Source: Ecdyonurus torrentis (taxonomy: Eukaryota > Arthropoda > Insecta > Ephemeroptera > Heptageniidae). From it: DNA of 64,000 nucleotides. This document shows, in pieces, positions 39,616 through 51,616 of the stretch (position 1 is the first letter of the stretch; each line of letters opens with the position of its first letter). A program made the translations under genes and the position numbers. Where the stretch lies: the NCBI GenBank assembly GCA_949318235.1, contig OX439136.1:13596390-13660389 (forward strand), in the 5' to 3' direction. A model generated the notes under the pieces. The model had not been told where the DNA came from and did no database searches. It worked only from the letters and a program-made list of their open reading frames with translations.

Positions 39616-40966
39616 TAGCATCAAAACCCGAAATTGACCCAAACTAGGTATTTTTGCTCATTTCGGCTTTTGGTTCGTCGCTTTTTGCCAAAACCCGAAA
39701 TGCAAGTTTATTTCGGCTTTTGGTCACGCAATTTTGATCCATACTAGTTTTGAGCATTTCGCAAAAAGCAAAACCCGGTGTAAACATTTATATCTTGTTT
39801 TGGTCTTTGAATTTTGACCAGAACTAGTTGTGGTCAAAATAGAAAAATCAAAACCCGAAAAATGAACATTTCTCAACTCAATTATTTTATATAAGAATAA
39901 GTGTGTGTGTGAGAGAGAGGAGAGAGAGATAACACGACACGTTAAATAAAAAAGTAAAAATATTTATTTTAATTTACAATAAGAGTGATATATTATGATA
40001 TGACTTATGACTAATTTCCCTTATATGGGTGCAAAGTTCAAGTCCACCTTCCACCGTACTTTATCCAGTGATAACAATTTATTTTAAAATATTTCTTGTG
40101 CGTATATTCATTTGACTGTTTGTCTCTGTGCTGAAAACATGGTTTATAGTTTCATAATATTTGTTAGAAACAGGATAAGAAAGTGTTAGAATTTAAAAAG
40201 TTCATAACACACGTATATTATTGGTGCGCAAATTATAAGTGATCATGGTTAGTGGTTTTATATATAGCTCTTAATTTACATTTAATCGTAAGTAGCCCCT
40301 TAAAATAATAATAATATACTCTATTACTACTATTACTGAATGAACCACTTGCAATAAAATGTTTGTAATTGTTGCAACAAGGGAAAATTATTTTTTATTT
40401 TTTGTAAGAAATGTAATAAGAAAATTTCAAATTATTTTAAAAACTTCGCTCATTGCAAGTGGTCCATTGATAGGTCAAACAGTAAGTTTATTTTTCGTAT
40501 TGTCTCAATTTATATTCCGTATCTATAGCCATAAGATTTAGATATTTTGATCACCGCATTCTAATCAAATTAATCTTTCAGACCATATATTTTGCATTTC
40601 AAGTACAATAATAAAATAATATTGTTTAAACGCCTAAACAATAATACCAAAACATCATGCATATATAATATAATTATAGTATTTTATCATTGCATAAAAT
40701 TCTGAGTTGAGAAATGTTCATTTTTCGGGTTTTGATTTTTCTATTTTGACCACAACTAGTTCTGGTCAAAATTCAAAGACCAAAACTAGATATAAATGTT
40801 TACACCGGGTTTTGCTTTTTGCGAAATGCTCAAAACTAGTATGGATCAAATTTTCGTGACCAAAAGCCGAAATAAACTTGCATTTCGGGTTTTGGCAAAA
40901 AGCGACAAACCAAAAGCCGAAATGAGCAAAAATACCTAGTTTGGGTCAATTTCGGGTTTTGGTGCT

Positions 40967-40970
<4 letters not shown>
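39613..40970 (+). mobile_element. FB-1360: large foldback inside a TA microsatellite
   Basis: Ends TGTTAGCATCAAAACCCGAA and, reversed, TGTTAGCACCAAAACCCGAA. The inverted arms (39613-39890 and 40694-40970) are about 277 bp and very similar, and each contains several AAAACCCGAAA strings and CTAGTT(T/G)TG(A/G)-type repeats. The 800-bp middle has a small GT/GA tract, AT-rich DNA and an inner inverted pair ACCACTTGCAAT / ATTGCAAGTGGT (40344, 40455). No coding frame. Insertion into TA repeats makes the target duplication invisible. Superfamily unknown. Confidence 0.85.

Positions 40971-41049
<79 letters not shown>
40971..41049. repeat. (TA)n tract, right flank of FB-1360
   Basis: About 39 perfect TA units. 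Confidence 0.93.
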
Positions 41050-41053
<4 letters not shown>

Positions 41054-42236
41054 CATTTGAAAATAATAAATAAGTTATGAATGCCCATATTTCATTTCAT
41101 ATAAAAAGCAGAAGCGTTATCTTTATTGTTTTTAATGTTTTTGGAAACTAAAACAAGAAAAAGGAATTATATTTTTGGTCATCAAAATTACAATGATAAC
41201 AAAAAGAAAAGAACTAAATGTAGAAAAAACATAAAAGAGAAATTTTATCCTAAATAAACGTGCACTGTTTCAAAAAAGAAAAAAAAAAAAAAAAAGAAAA
41301 GAAAAATATTTTTTTATTCTGTACTATATATATATTCCCCTCTAAAGAATACATTATTTTATATATACGTAACCCCTGAAGTATATCATTAAAAAAAAGT
41401 TGGTTTTAGCAAAAATATTGTTCCAAGTTTCTAAGGATGTTTTTCTTTTTGAAGTAAAATTTATGTAATTTATGTCTAATATTTAAATGGAAAAATGCAG
41501 TAAACAGCCCTTAAGGAAGACAAAATATTTTAAAATATATAGGGGAAATGATGCTATTAAAGTTTTTTTTTTATATAGATAATATAATGTACATATAAGA
41601 AAATTAAATGCTTGAAAAATAAAGTTTTTATGCAGAATAAAGATATATGTAATTTTAGACTCCCTTTGTGATATTTTATACTATTATAATTATATTTTAT
41701 TTTGAAGTAGGAAATATGCACAGAGAAAATTTTTATAATTTACTAACGTTATTATTTTTGTCGTATATTAAAATGTAAAAGAATTTTCTTTTATACAATT
41801 TTTTCTGTATAAAATACATGAATAACTTTGATGGAAAAAAAAAGGTGATTTTTTTTTTCTTCTCGTCTGTCCTTGATTTCAAGAAACTAATTATCAAGCA
41901 TGAAATTTTAACATTATGAATTTATTACATATTGTTATTCTGAATTTTATGAAGAAAATTAAATCAGAACACATTTAGTTTTTAAGATACAAAACAAATG
42001 CATGCAAAAGTATAGTATATTTATGCTTGTTACCATTAGTTGTGTGTAACCAATCAAATGAAAACGAGAAAACGTCTAGAAACCCCAAAAATTCCTCTAT
42101 TCACACCGCTATTGGCAGTTATTATATATAGATCATTTGTCATATTGTATTATTTTGATAAAAGGTGTTTCTATCATATATATTATACAATAATTGAAAC
42201 TGGTAATCAACAAATTTAGTAACACACTAAAAAAAA
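41050..42236. other. Gene-free AT-rich stretch
   Basis: Poly-A tract near 41277-41300; nothing gene-like. Confidence 0.5.
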
Positions 42237-42469
42237 TGGTGCATTACTTTAGTTACGAATCCTAACTTATTTGAGAAAAACTCATGAATTATTATGAGCA
42301 GCTAAAATAATGCGTTTCAGCAAGCTATTATCAATAGTTGTTTTCAGTTAAATAGGTATTTTGTTAATAATTTGCTAAAATGCATTATTTTAGCTGATAA
42401 TAAATGACTCATAAAAATAAGTGTTTATCTCAAATAAGTTAGGTTTCGTTACTGAAGTATTGTACTCCT
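42237..42469 (+). mobile_element. Foldback MITE, 233 bp
   Basis: Left GGTGCATTACTTTAGTTACG / CCTAACTTATTTGAGA and right, reversed, GGAGTACAATACTTCAGTAA / CCTAACTTATTTGAGA; inner arms share GCAGCTAAAATAATGCGTTT (left) and TCAGCTAAAATAATGCATTT (right). Single copy in the window. Non-coding. Confidence 0.75.
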
Positions 42470-42600
42470 TTTTTTTTTTTTTTTTTTTTTCTTGAGTGAG
42501 TGAGTGAGTGATTACTAAAATTGTATTCGGACAGAAGGCCCACGGACAAAAGACACTAAAGGATAAATTACCGTTTACCTGTTCGCATCGCAATAGAAGA
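42470..42600 (-). other. Possible minus-strand retrosequence with poly-A tail
   Basis: Poly-T at 42471-42490 then (GTGA)n and a GC-richer body containing two related GGACA(G/A)AAG-type strings (42529-42555). Reading the minus strand, the body ends in a poly-A tail. It abuts the foldback at 42237-42469. Identity unknown. Confidence 0.3.
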
Positions 42601-43259
42601 GCTTTCTGTTATGTATTCATTCAAAATTATTTGTAGTTTCAGGAAGAAAAACGTAAAGCAAATTATAATTATGAATTTTTTATGTGTACAGCAAGGAAAT
42701 ACTCCCTGCATGCGATTTTTTTTTTAAAGTTTATTATTTGTAAATATTAATAAATATTTTTTTTATAACACGAAAACCACAAAACGTTTCTTTTATTTAA
42801 ATAAATAAATATAAAACAAGAGACAAAACACAAATCCTAAATGTTTCATATTTATATTTCTCTTGCATTTTTTTTTTCTTCTTATATAATATTTTATAAG
42901 ATATTCGTTCTAATCGCTTTACATTTTCTTCTCCCCCTCTATGTAAAATAAATAAAGAAGAAAAAGAAATTTTCTTATCTCAATTCTGACAAAGGCTTTA
43001 TATTTCAGTTGTGGTGGTATAAATGTCATATTTTGCATAAGATACTGCATTTTATTAACTTACAAGAAAATATACTTTGTATAAAATGAAAAGAATGAAT
43101 AAAAAATCTTGTATCTTTGTTATCGTTTAGCTGAAAAAAAAAATATACATATATTTCAATCTTCTTTTGTCATTAAAAAAAAATCATTATTGTGCAACTG
43201 CTTAAACTGCAATGCTTTAAAGCAGACCTTTGAAAAACATGTTTTAAAGTAAAACATTA
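42601..43259. other. Gene-free AT-rich stretch
   Basis: Nothing recognised. Confidence 0.45.
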
Positions 43260-43420
43260 TTAAAGGCCCGCGCATCCGCCTTATTTTATTAAATATTAAA
43301 TTTATTTAAGAAAATAAGCCACTGTGATTGGCTGAGAGTCGACTGTCAGCCAATCACAGAAGCTTATTTTCTTAAATTAATTTAATAGTAAATCAAATAA
43401 GACGGCTGCGTGGGCCTTAA
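43260..43420 (+). mobile_element. TTAA-C palindromic MITE, full copy
   Basis: A 161-bp near-perfect palindrome with TTAA at each edge: TTAAAGGCCCGCGCATCCGC and, reversed, TTAAGGCCCACGCAGCCGTC. The centre is GAGAGTCGACTGTC flanked by inverted TGATTGGCTG / CAGCCAATCA strings, which are CCAAT-box-like. No coding capacity; it could only move with help from elsewhere. Confidence 0.87.
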
Positions 43421-43457
43421 GAAAATAGTTAACTGTAAAGTGGCCAGGGTGTCGTCA

Positions 43458-43560
43458 GCCGCTGTGATTGGCTGACAGTCGACTCTCAGCCAATCACAGT
43501 GGCTTATTTTCTTAAATTAATTTAATATTAAATAAAATAAGACGGATGCGCGGGCCTTAA
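43458..43560 (+). mobile_element. TTAA-C palindromic MITE, partial second copy
   Basis: Begins inside the left arm (GCCGCTGTGATTGGCTGACA) and runs through the centre and whole right arm to GCGCGGGCCTTAA. The 37 bases between the copies start GAAAATAGTTAACTGTAAAG, the same string that follows the TTAA-B element at 43883. Confidence 0.85.
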
Positions 43561-43882
43561 GGGAGTAGGCCATTAGACTTAAAATTTTATCGTCAAAAAA
43601 ATCTGAAATTTTGCACAATTATACTTCAGCTTGAGACAATTTTAAATATATAAAAATTTGGGCGGGTCACCGTGTAAATTAATTTTACATGATTTTTTGA
43701 AATTTTAAGGCCATAAGGCCCAATGTTAATTTCAATAATTTTTTACTTTTTTTCGGGACGGTCAAACATCTTGAAATTTTTATCGCGGCTAGGTGTGACC
43801 CTTAGCTACACTATGACACCAAATTTAGACCCAAAACACTTCTATTTTTTTTAGATATAAGGTCGGTACCCTACTCCCTTAA
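43557..43882 (-). mobile_element. TTAA-B MITE inserted at the edge of TTAA-C
   Basis: Left TTAAGGGAGTAGGCCATTAG, right (reversed) TTAAGGGAGTAGGGTACCGA; TTAA at both borders. The same internal landmarks as the copy at 17304 in opposite orientation (TACTTCAGCTTGAGACAATT, GGCCATAAGGCCCAATG, CGCGGCTAGGTGTGACCC). Next to it is the matching empty site at 43417-43441. Confidence 0.88.
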
Positions 43883-43927
43883 GAAAATAGTTAACTGTAA
43901 AGTATTACCAAAACAAGAAGAGAGGTT

Positions 43928-44085
43928 ATTACAACCGGATGCACCCCCTTTTCTCGGACTCCAATCAAGTTATACAAATAAAATTTAACACGTATTAACT
44001 TTAATATTACATTGATCACCTGTAAATTTTTGGTGCTTATCTGTGGAAAATTGTTTTAAAAAAGGGGGTATATCCGGTTGTATAA
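43928..44085 (+). mobile_element. Small foldback MITE, about 158 bp
   Basis: Left ATTACAACCGGATGCACCCC, right (reversed) ATTATACAACCGGATATACC with CCCCTTTT following in both. The loop region is AT-rich. Single copy. Confidence 0.7.
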
Positions 44086-44990
44086 TGATATTTTGGCCAG
44101 GATGTACTTAATATTACTATTTGAATAATCGTCGTCAGTTTACGTTTAATAATTATTTTAGATGCTATATAACTAATGCCTGCAAAAACATGCAAATGCA
44201 CCTTAAATAAATTATTTAACTTAAGTTTTGCCAATCTGCTTAAAGTAGGACGATATAATGGGGGAAAAACTGCGTAGTTGGCAAAGAAATAGCGCTTATT
44301 CTTTGGTCAATTTTAGGTATTATTTCGCATACTTCCCAGATTTTTTTTGGTTTCAAAATGTATCAATAATATTTATTCTGCAAATAATTATCTAAAGTTG
44401 TGAGTAACCAAGATTCCCTAGAAATTGTTAAAATGTATTTAATCTTTATGACGTAATATGTATATTTTAAACATCATTATTTAAATACTTTTTTAGTTAA
44501 TAATTAATATAAAATATAGATATAATTAATTTTAAATATAATATTTTAACTTAATATAAATTTATTTTAATTGAGCAATTTATTTTATATTTCTATTTAA
44601 ATTTTACGTCAATATTTAAGTTGCATAATCTAAAAGAAAAATATATATATATATATAAAATACATTATTTTTAAAAGCTTTTAAATAATTTAAATGTAAC
44701 ATGAAATAAAAGCTTTTTCATCTCTTTTATTTATGCTTACAAATTATTTACGAAGATTTTCATTGACTTTACGATATATTTAGATATTTTATAAATTTAT
44801 TCAAGTCTCTTTAAATTCATTTTATTATAATTTTTGTTTTTTAAGATAAATTATTGTTAATTTGTTTATTACTGCAGAACCTATAAAATTTTGAAGCAGA
44901 AATAAATTGTACATTTCATTTGTTTCAAAGAGCAATTTATAGTAATTATGAGGTATCAATGCACTTTATTTATAGTAATATTAAAGTAAC
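44086..44990. other. Gene-free AT-rich stretch
   Basis: Nothing recognised. Confidence 0.45.
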
Positions 44991-45232
44991 AGCTTTCGGG
45001 AGGTGCATAATTGATGTGATTGCACCGACCAGCCTGCCTAGACGTTTTCACGGTTTCTCTAGGCTGTTACGGCGAATGCCGGGCTGTGTACCTAGGCCGT
45101 GGCCGGCCCGTGTGTGCTTTTCCATTAATTTGGGAGGTCCTTACCTGTCGATAAGACAATGTCTTGACTGGGACTGGGATTGGTGTACCTCGATAATACA
45201 ATATGGCAAGCATTTTCAAAAAAAAAAATATA
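44991..45232 (+). mobile_element. tRNA-derived SINE, 5'-truncated copy
   Basis: Starts in the middle of the element (TTCGGGAGGTGCATAATTGA), carries the central domain ATTGCACCGACCAGCCTGCC ... GGCCGTGGCCGGCCCGTGTG and the tail TAAGACAATGTCTTGACTGG / GACTGGGA, then a poly-A of about 10. The tRNA-like head seen in the copies at 54.8-55.2 and 56.6-57.0 kb is missing, as expected from incomplete reverse transcription. Non-coding. Confidence 0.85.
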
Positions 45233-46193
45233 TATATATAATATATACATATGTAACTTTTTTTATTTAAATTTCTTTTGGCATTTCCATTTAATCGTGA
45301 GCAAACTGAGAATTTTTTGTGAGTTCTTCATTATTTTGAACTTCGCATCAGACATTGTAATCATGAACTTGGAATTTAATTAAGAATAACATTACAAGCC
45401 AAAAAGTTAACCGCTCAAGCTTGGGCGGTTATAGCGCTAGGTTATCTCATAATAAGTAATACATAATTAGCGATTTTTTAAGTAATTATATTTTGATATT
45501 TTTTCGTTGGACCTTTATACTCAATTTACAATAAAAATTCAAATACTTTTCCTTTTTTTTTTTTTTTTTTTTTCAGACACCCTACGGAAAAAATTTTAAA
45601 TACAAAAAAAAAATAGTAATAATAAAAATCTTGCTTTTGAATTTATAGTTTCTTTGTGTACCTTACTCATAAATAATGTTTGAAAAAAAATTTTTTTTTT
45701 TTACTTCATATGTTGTGACGGTTTGAGTGTGGATATAATAATATTTAGCGGTTTCAGCTGAGAGGAGAGAGAGAGAGAGAGAATGTATTGAAATGTGACT
45801 TGAATAGACAAAATCCTGATTAATGTGTTTATTTATTACTTAGCAAGCGGTACGCTATCATTATACACATCAAAATATGAATTCAAACTCATAGTTTTTC
45901 TTAAAACTAAACTTTTATTAATATTATTTATTTACATAAAATAAACTTAATTTAAAATAAAAAATATATATATATTTTCAAATTTTAAAATAAAGATAAT
46001 TTCAAAATTATATTATTTAAATGATTTATAGTTAATTTATATATTTTTTTATTCTTTTTGTTTTAAATGTATAAAAACATATAATTTTATTTTTTTTAAA
46101 TAAAATATTTATATTAAATTCTTTTTAATATGTAATGCCAAACGTAAAGTTGGTTCCATTTCCATGCCTGTTAACATGTGCAATGTCTAAAAA
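45233..46193. other. Gene-free stretch
   Basis: Contains a 22-base hairpin (AACCGCTCAAGCTTGGGCGG, 45409-45430), a poly-T run near 45551-45573 and a GA run at 45761-45782. Confidence 0.5.
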
Positions 46194-47838
46194 CTAAGAG
46201 GCCGTTTTACTCTCTGGAAAATATAAATGTAAACAAACTGTCTAAAAGATCAAAATCTAAGATAAGGCAGGAAACTTAAATGACTGAAATCGAGTGGTCA
46301 TACGTCATCAGAGTGACCAATAATCACAGGAAACGAATACAATAGATTGGTATGTAAGGCAGTGATAACAGGTTTCAAATCAAGCTCGAGCCTTGCAAAG
46401 AACGAAGAGAGTATTTTTTTACATAATATTGAATCTATAGACAGCAAACATTCTTATAATATTATAATATAACGCATTTATTTATTTTTTGTATAATGTA
46501 AAAGGAAAAAATAAAATCATAGAAATATGCAATTTGCCTCTTCCATGCAAATATGATAATGCATATTACAATAAAAATATATTAACTTTTAAAAGTCTAC
46601 GTGCAAATGATACAATATAAATAATAAGTAATAATATTATATAAACGAAAACACAAATTTGAAGATGAAAATAAATTGCCGTTGATCTCCAAATCGTGAC
46701 AGTTCATCAGAAAGGTGTATAATTATATAAATTATTTGCAAGCAATATAATATATTTGCATTAAAAAAAAAATAAGTGATATTGTCCAAATATTTTAATT
46801 TATTAATAATATATCCATTTTCTTAGTGTGCCGATAATATCAATTTATTTTCTTCCAAATTGTTGTTTTAGTATAATATTGTTCTTTTATAATTTTATTT
46901 TTTTATCATTATATATATTGCACGTATATAAATCTAAAAATATCGTGTGTATTTTTTTAAGCTTTTTTTTCCCCTTCTTTTTTTCAAAAATTGTTTTATT
47001 TAATTATAATATGATCAATATTAATTAATAAGCCTGTAGTTACCACAATCTTAATCCTTTTGATCAAAATTTTTTTTCTTACTTCTCTTCTTCATTTTTT
47101 TTTCTTCTAATTATGGGGTAAATAACTTTAAATATATTTTCTTTAAGATGAAAGCAATGCTTGACCTGCAATGACCATAACTAAATCGCAATCATGACAT
47201 TTTTAATAATTTTATAAGGTCCCAACATTATACAGATTATTGAATGTTAGCTTGATTATGTCTAGCCAGCAACTCGCATAGTCATTTTTTTTTCTCATTC
47301 ACCTATAAACTACTCTGATATTAGACGAGATAATATTTTACATAACATCCGCTGTTTTGGGAGTTTACTAAGCTGACCTTCGTACACTTTCTTAGCAATA
47401 ATAAAAGTATATATCATGATGATAGAAAATATTGAAAAATACTCGACTAAAAGCAAAATAGAACATACTTCTATAAGTGTCCACAGTGGCGCATTTCCCT
47501 AGTACAATAAATATAACATCGTAATTCCAATTTAATTAATTAATTAAGCATCGGATATAAATTATATTTAAACCATTGAAAAGCTATTAAAAAAACGAAG
47601 GCATTCAAAGAGCGCTTTTTTTATAAACCCAATAGCAACTTTTTAATTGGTTAAAAACAGAACAAAAAAAGATATCGAAAATCGGCTCAGTGAAGGTCTA
47701 GATAATATATTTGTAATAATGTGTTAAAAATTTGGCATCTCTAGGTGTATTAGTTGCGGAGAAATCTTGGAAGTACGATTACATTGATTTGAATGGGCAG
47801 CAAGCAGGCAGCGTATAGAGAGTAAAACGGCCTCTTAA
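46194..47838. mobile_element. TTAA-E: candidate 1.65-kb element with TTAA-type ends
   Basis: Left CTAAGAGGCCGTTTTACTCT and right (reversed) TTAAGAGGCCGTTTTACTCT, a 20-base inverted repeat with one mismatch in the TTAA position. Beyond the tips the arms do not match. The interior is AT-rich with only short frames, none recognisable as a transposase, so if this is an element it is a decayed or non-autonomous one. Confidence 0.6.
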
Positions 47839-48022
47839 AGAGTGAGAATGAATTGCGAAGGTGTTATTAAACTGAAAGTTAAGTAAATTGAATTTTATGT
47901 TGATATTGTTATGATCGTCAGTGAATGTTGTTCTCTATCACAAAATATATAGTACTATTCATATAGGACATGAAAGTTGGCGACTTGAAAAATGCATTCC
48001 AGAAATAATAACGTATCTTCTT

Positions 48023-48054
<32 letters not shown>
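47839..48054. other. Short gene-free stretch ending in poly-A
   Basis: Ends in a run of about 20 A at 48033-48054, immediately before the SINE-like block. Confidence 0.4.
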
Positions 48055-48057
<3 letters not shown>

Positions 48058-48300
48058 GGAGCTAACTTGGTGGTTGGGGAGGAAAAGTCAACCTTGCCGG
48101 CCGACCATCCTGACAGAGCGTATCCACGGTTTCTTCAGTCTGCTATGGCGAATGTCGGGATGTTTACTAGACCGTGGCCGACCCGTTTCGTACGATCCCA
48201 CACGTACACATAGAAAGGGTTACAAAAGATTCGGAGTGTATCAATGCAGTTGGAAAACTGCCTGTACCTCATCCGTTAAAAATAATAATAATAAATAATA
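48055..48300 (+). mobile_element. SINE of a second family sharing the central domain
   Basis: GCCGACCATCCTGACAGAGC ... CCACGGTTTCTTCAGTCTGC ... TGGCGAATGTCGGGATGT ... GACCGTGGCCGACCCGTTTC aligns over about 85 bases with the central domain of the other SINEs, but the sequence before it (GGGAGCTAACTTGGTGGTTG) and after it (TACGATCCCACACGTACACA ...) differ, and the tail is AATAATAAT rather than poly-A. A head has not been identified as tRNA-like. Confidence 0.7.
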
Positions 48301-49064
48301 ATAGTAATTATATATAAAAGAAAATCAAGAAAACAAAATATTAGTATTGTGTTAGAATCAATACTTCAAATATAAAAGAAATTTAAGAAAAACTACAAAT
48401 GTATACGATCACTTTCAACCAGCCTGTACAGTATGGTTCTCACGGTTGGTTACTATAGATAAAACTGATAAAAGTACATATTATGACATTTTCAATTCTA
48501 ACAAATTTATATTTCCTTCTTGTAAACTAATCTTTTTACATTGTAACGTATTTTTTGACATCTTATTCACACCTACGTAAAAGTATATTGTTCGAAAAAA
48601 AAAAAAAAGTTGACATGCGCAATAATGTGTAGCAGGAAGTCTGTCTATACAATAATAGTTCTGTATTATTTAGTATACATGAATACACCAGGTATAAGAA
48701 ATACTTTTATTTGTTAAATTTTAACGAATGAAATATTTTTTAAATATAATAAAAATCCTTGTGCCTTGCTCAGAACCGTTGACTTTTTAAATATTTTATT
48801 TTATTTATTACGTTTTTGCAAGGTGGGATATTGAAGTATGTAAGTAATAATGCACTACTGTATTATAATTTTATTTATTAATTTTCCGATAAAGGTTTGC
48901 GTTCTTAGCAGTATTTGGTACAGTTTGTGTTTGTTGCATTATTAAATATAAAATCTAGAAAGAAAGAAATAATAATAAGATAAACATTAAAATAAAAGTA
49001 TAATTTAACACCTTTTATTAGGTGGTAAATTAATAAAAATAATCATTGGATATAAAAGTAAATG
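48301..49064. other. Gene-free AT-rich stretch
   Basis: Nothing recognised. Confidence 0.45.
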
Positions 49065-49374
49065 CCAGTGTGGTTTCATTTATGTTTAAGTCGACGCCAT
49101 AAGTGAGCGCTAAATAACATGGGACAGTATAGGAAAATGAATAATTTTACCAGTTTAAAAATACTTAGCAATATTTTTGAGAGCATTGATGCTGTTAATA
49201 TGTTGAACTGGTATCTCAAGTATGCAAAAAAAATAATTATAACCAAAAAAGCTAATTTTCCAAAGAAAATGGCAAAAATCTACGTTTGTCCTATATTGAG
49301 CAATGTTATTCATTGCTCAAGAAGAGCATCAAAAAGCATTCATACAATGACGTCATGCGCACACATCCTTATAG
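49065..49374 (-). mobile_element. CTATAG-family MITE, full copy
   Basis: GGTTTCATTTATG, GTCGACGCCATAAGTGAGCG, ACATGGGACAGTATAGGAAA, GAGAGCATTGATGCTGTTAA, ATTGAGCAATGTTATTCATT, GAAGAGCATCAAAAAGCATT, TGACGTCATGCGCACACATC (49348) and CTTATAG in family order. Confidence 0.85.
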
Positions 49375-49574
49375 ATTTAAAAACTGCTGCGTTTAATTTT
49401 AATTTCATGCTTTTACTTCTGTGAATAGCAATATTACCTCTAAGTATATCAACAAACCTGGAAAATATCATTTAAAAAATATACATTATAGTAAATGAAT
49501 ATAAACAGACTTTATAGCAGTAAGCACGCAATTGTTACGTAAAATATTAGTGATATTATTTTGTAACAATAAAT

Positions 49575-49605
<31 letters not shown>

Positions 49606-50675
49606 GACGAAGAAGAAAAAACTAGAAACAGACTTCAATACCAAAATGTCAAAATAATCCTTAAATAAGATTGAAAATTTCCTTTAAAGCATTACCGTCT
49701 TTATTCCCCCAGCAGTTATTTACTTATAATAATAGAAAATACTTATATATAAAGGATACTATGTTATGTATGCGTATGTGTGTAAAATATATGACTCCCT
49801 CAACCCTCAACGTATTTTTTTAACTGAGTTTACTTCACATTTTTATCTGCTTGCTCTTTTTATTTCCATCTTTCATTGTTGAGATAGGACATGGATGTAT
49901 AGTTATATTCTTTTTTTCTCAAAGGTGTGTAAGTTGCCCAAAACTCTTAACGCATGGTCGATTATATCGGAAACAATATATATCGATTTTGTCATAACGT
50001 TCTAAACTACCGTCATAATAAAATAGCATGTTTTTGAAAGAGCAAAATTTCTTATACGGAATAACAAACTACGTAAAAAGTAGATTTTAAGATTGCTTTC
50101 TTTACCTTCATTCTGTATAGTTTTTTTTTTTTTTTTTTTTTTTTTTAATGATTCTGTAAATTATTTCATGTTATTTCATAACGAATGATTTTTAAAATAT
50201 TAGTATATTATTATATTTAATGCAAATTTGTTGATTGACAGAGAATTTTTTTAACGTACTGCATAATAAAAATAATTAAAATATTAAGAATTGAGTAAAG
50301 CATATTTTTAAAAAATTTACGACGCGGAAAGAATAAAGTACGTAAATTATGGTAAATTTTTCAGTTCATTATACGATAAATGATAATTATGCTAAATTGC
50401 AACATAAATAATTATGCTGTTCTACATTAATATTTATGCTATGTAACTATCATTAATTATAGCATAAATTATGGTGTATTAAAAAAATTGTCATGCTGAA
50501 AACGAGTTTTCATAATTTTGTTATGACGTTTGACGTATTTATTTTTGTCACTGAGTATATATTATAGTGTTTAATAATCGATTTATTAAGAAGTCGAATA
50601 CCATCTTTCGTCTTCTTTCCTATTATATAACGACTACCTTACGTTTTTATTATACAATTTTACCTCTGTATAACC

Positions 50676-50711
<36 letters not shown>

Positions 50712-51272
50712 AGAGAGTGAGAGAAGGGGGACAAATCTACCACTTTATTCATACAAAGAAAAGAAGAAGAAAAAAAAGTTCTTCACACAATTGCCAGAAT
50801 ATCAAAAAGTGTAATCAAACTTTTTACATTCAAAATGACGAGAAAAGTTTTTGGTTGCTATTCAAATTCTTGATGTATAAAATGTTATATTATAATGTAT
50901 TGGGAAAAAAATAGAATAGAGGGTAAAAAAAAAAAAAAAAAAAAAAAAAGTTTTCATTTCAAGAAATGTCATGATGCTATTGAGATTTTTAATTTAACGC
51001 GATGCACTACTATTTTACAATTTACTTATTTTAAAATATAAGAAACAAACATACAAACAAAATAGTACGATGAAAAATTGTCAAGTATTTACATATGGTT
51101 TGATTTTAATATTGTAAATATATTACATATTTTTTTACGTTTTATTGGATATACGAGTAGAAGAATATTAAACCAATAGCATTATTCTTAATAAGTACGT
51201 ACATCATAATCTCAATTCCTATAGTGCACTTAAAATATAACTTTATAGAAACTGTATAATAAAATCTCATCC
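49375..51272. other. Gene-free stretch with homopolymer and GA tracts
   Basis: Poly-A at 49579-49604 and 50923-50949, poly-T at 50119-50146, GA run at 50678-50707. No supported gene. Confidence 0.5.
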
Positions 51273-51616
51273 ATAAAGCCATAGACCACATAAAACAACA
51301 TGTGCTCTTAAATCAAAAAAACATAAAATGGGATCTTCAAAACTGATGACAATTTTCACCAGAATGTTAATATAGCCCCACGAGAGAGTGTGAAAAAACT
51401 GTAAAGTATGCAATTTGCGGGAAAATTAATGTTTATGACGTCAGAAACATGCAAAAATTAGTATGAAAATATTGTGCGGGTTGCATAAATTGAATTTTCT
51501 GATCACTGCTACGGGGCTACTGTTGGGTTTTGAGACAAACTAAAGTTATTTATGTAAATCCCATCAAGTGTTTTGTGATATAAATGCCTATGTTTTTCTC
51601 TGGTCTATTCCTATAA
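51273..51616 (-). mobile_element. TTAA-A MITE, near full length
   Basis: Left ATAAAGCCATAGACCACATA, right GTCTATTCCTATAA; both TTAA edges have one change. Internal ATGGGATCTTCAAAACTGAT, CCCCACGAGAGAGTGTGAAA, TATGACGTCAGAAACATG (octamer 51436), GTGCGGGTTGCATAAATTGA and CCCATCAAGTGTTTTGTGAT. Confidence 0.86.

Noticed and set aside
45001..45208. The frame through the SINE at 45.0 kb and similar frames at 48.0, 55.0 and 56.8 kb read as proteins
   Set aside because: The sequence is explained by SINE bodies; similar peptides (ATSLPRRFHGFS-like) arise because the same repeat is translated.
45409..45430. 22-base hairpin AACCGCTCAAGCTTGGGCGG
   Set aside because: Short enough to occur by chance, with no transcript context or T-run terminator.
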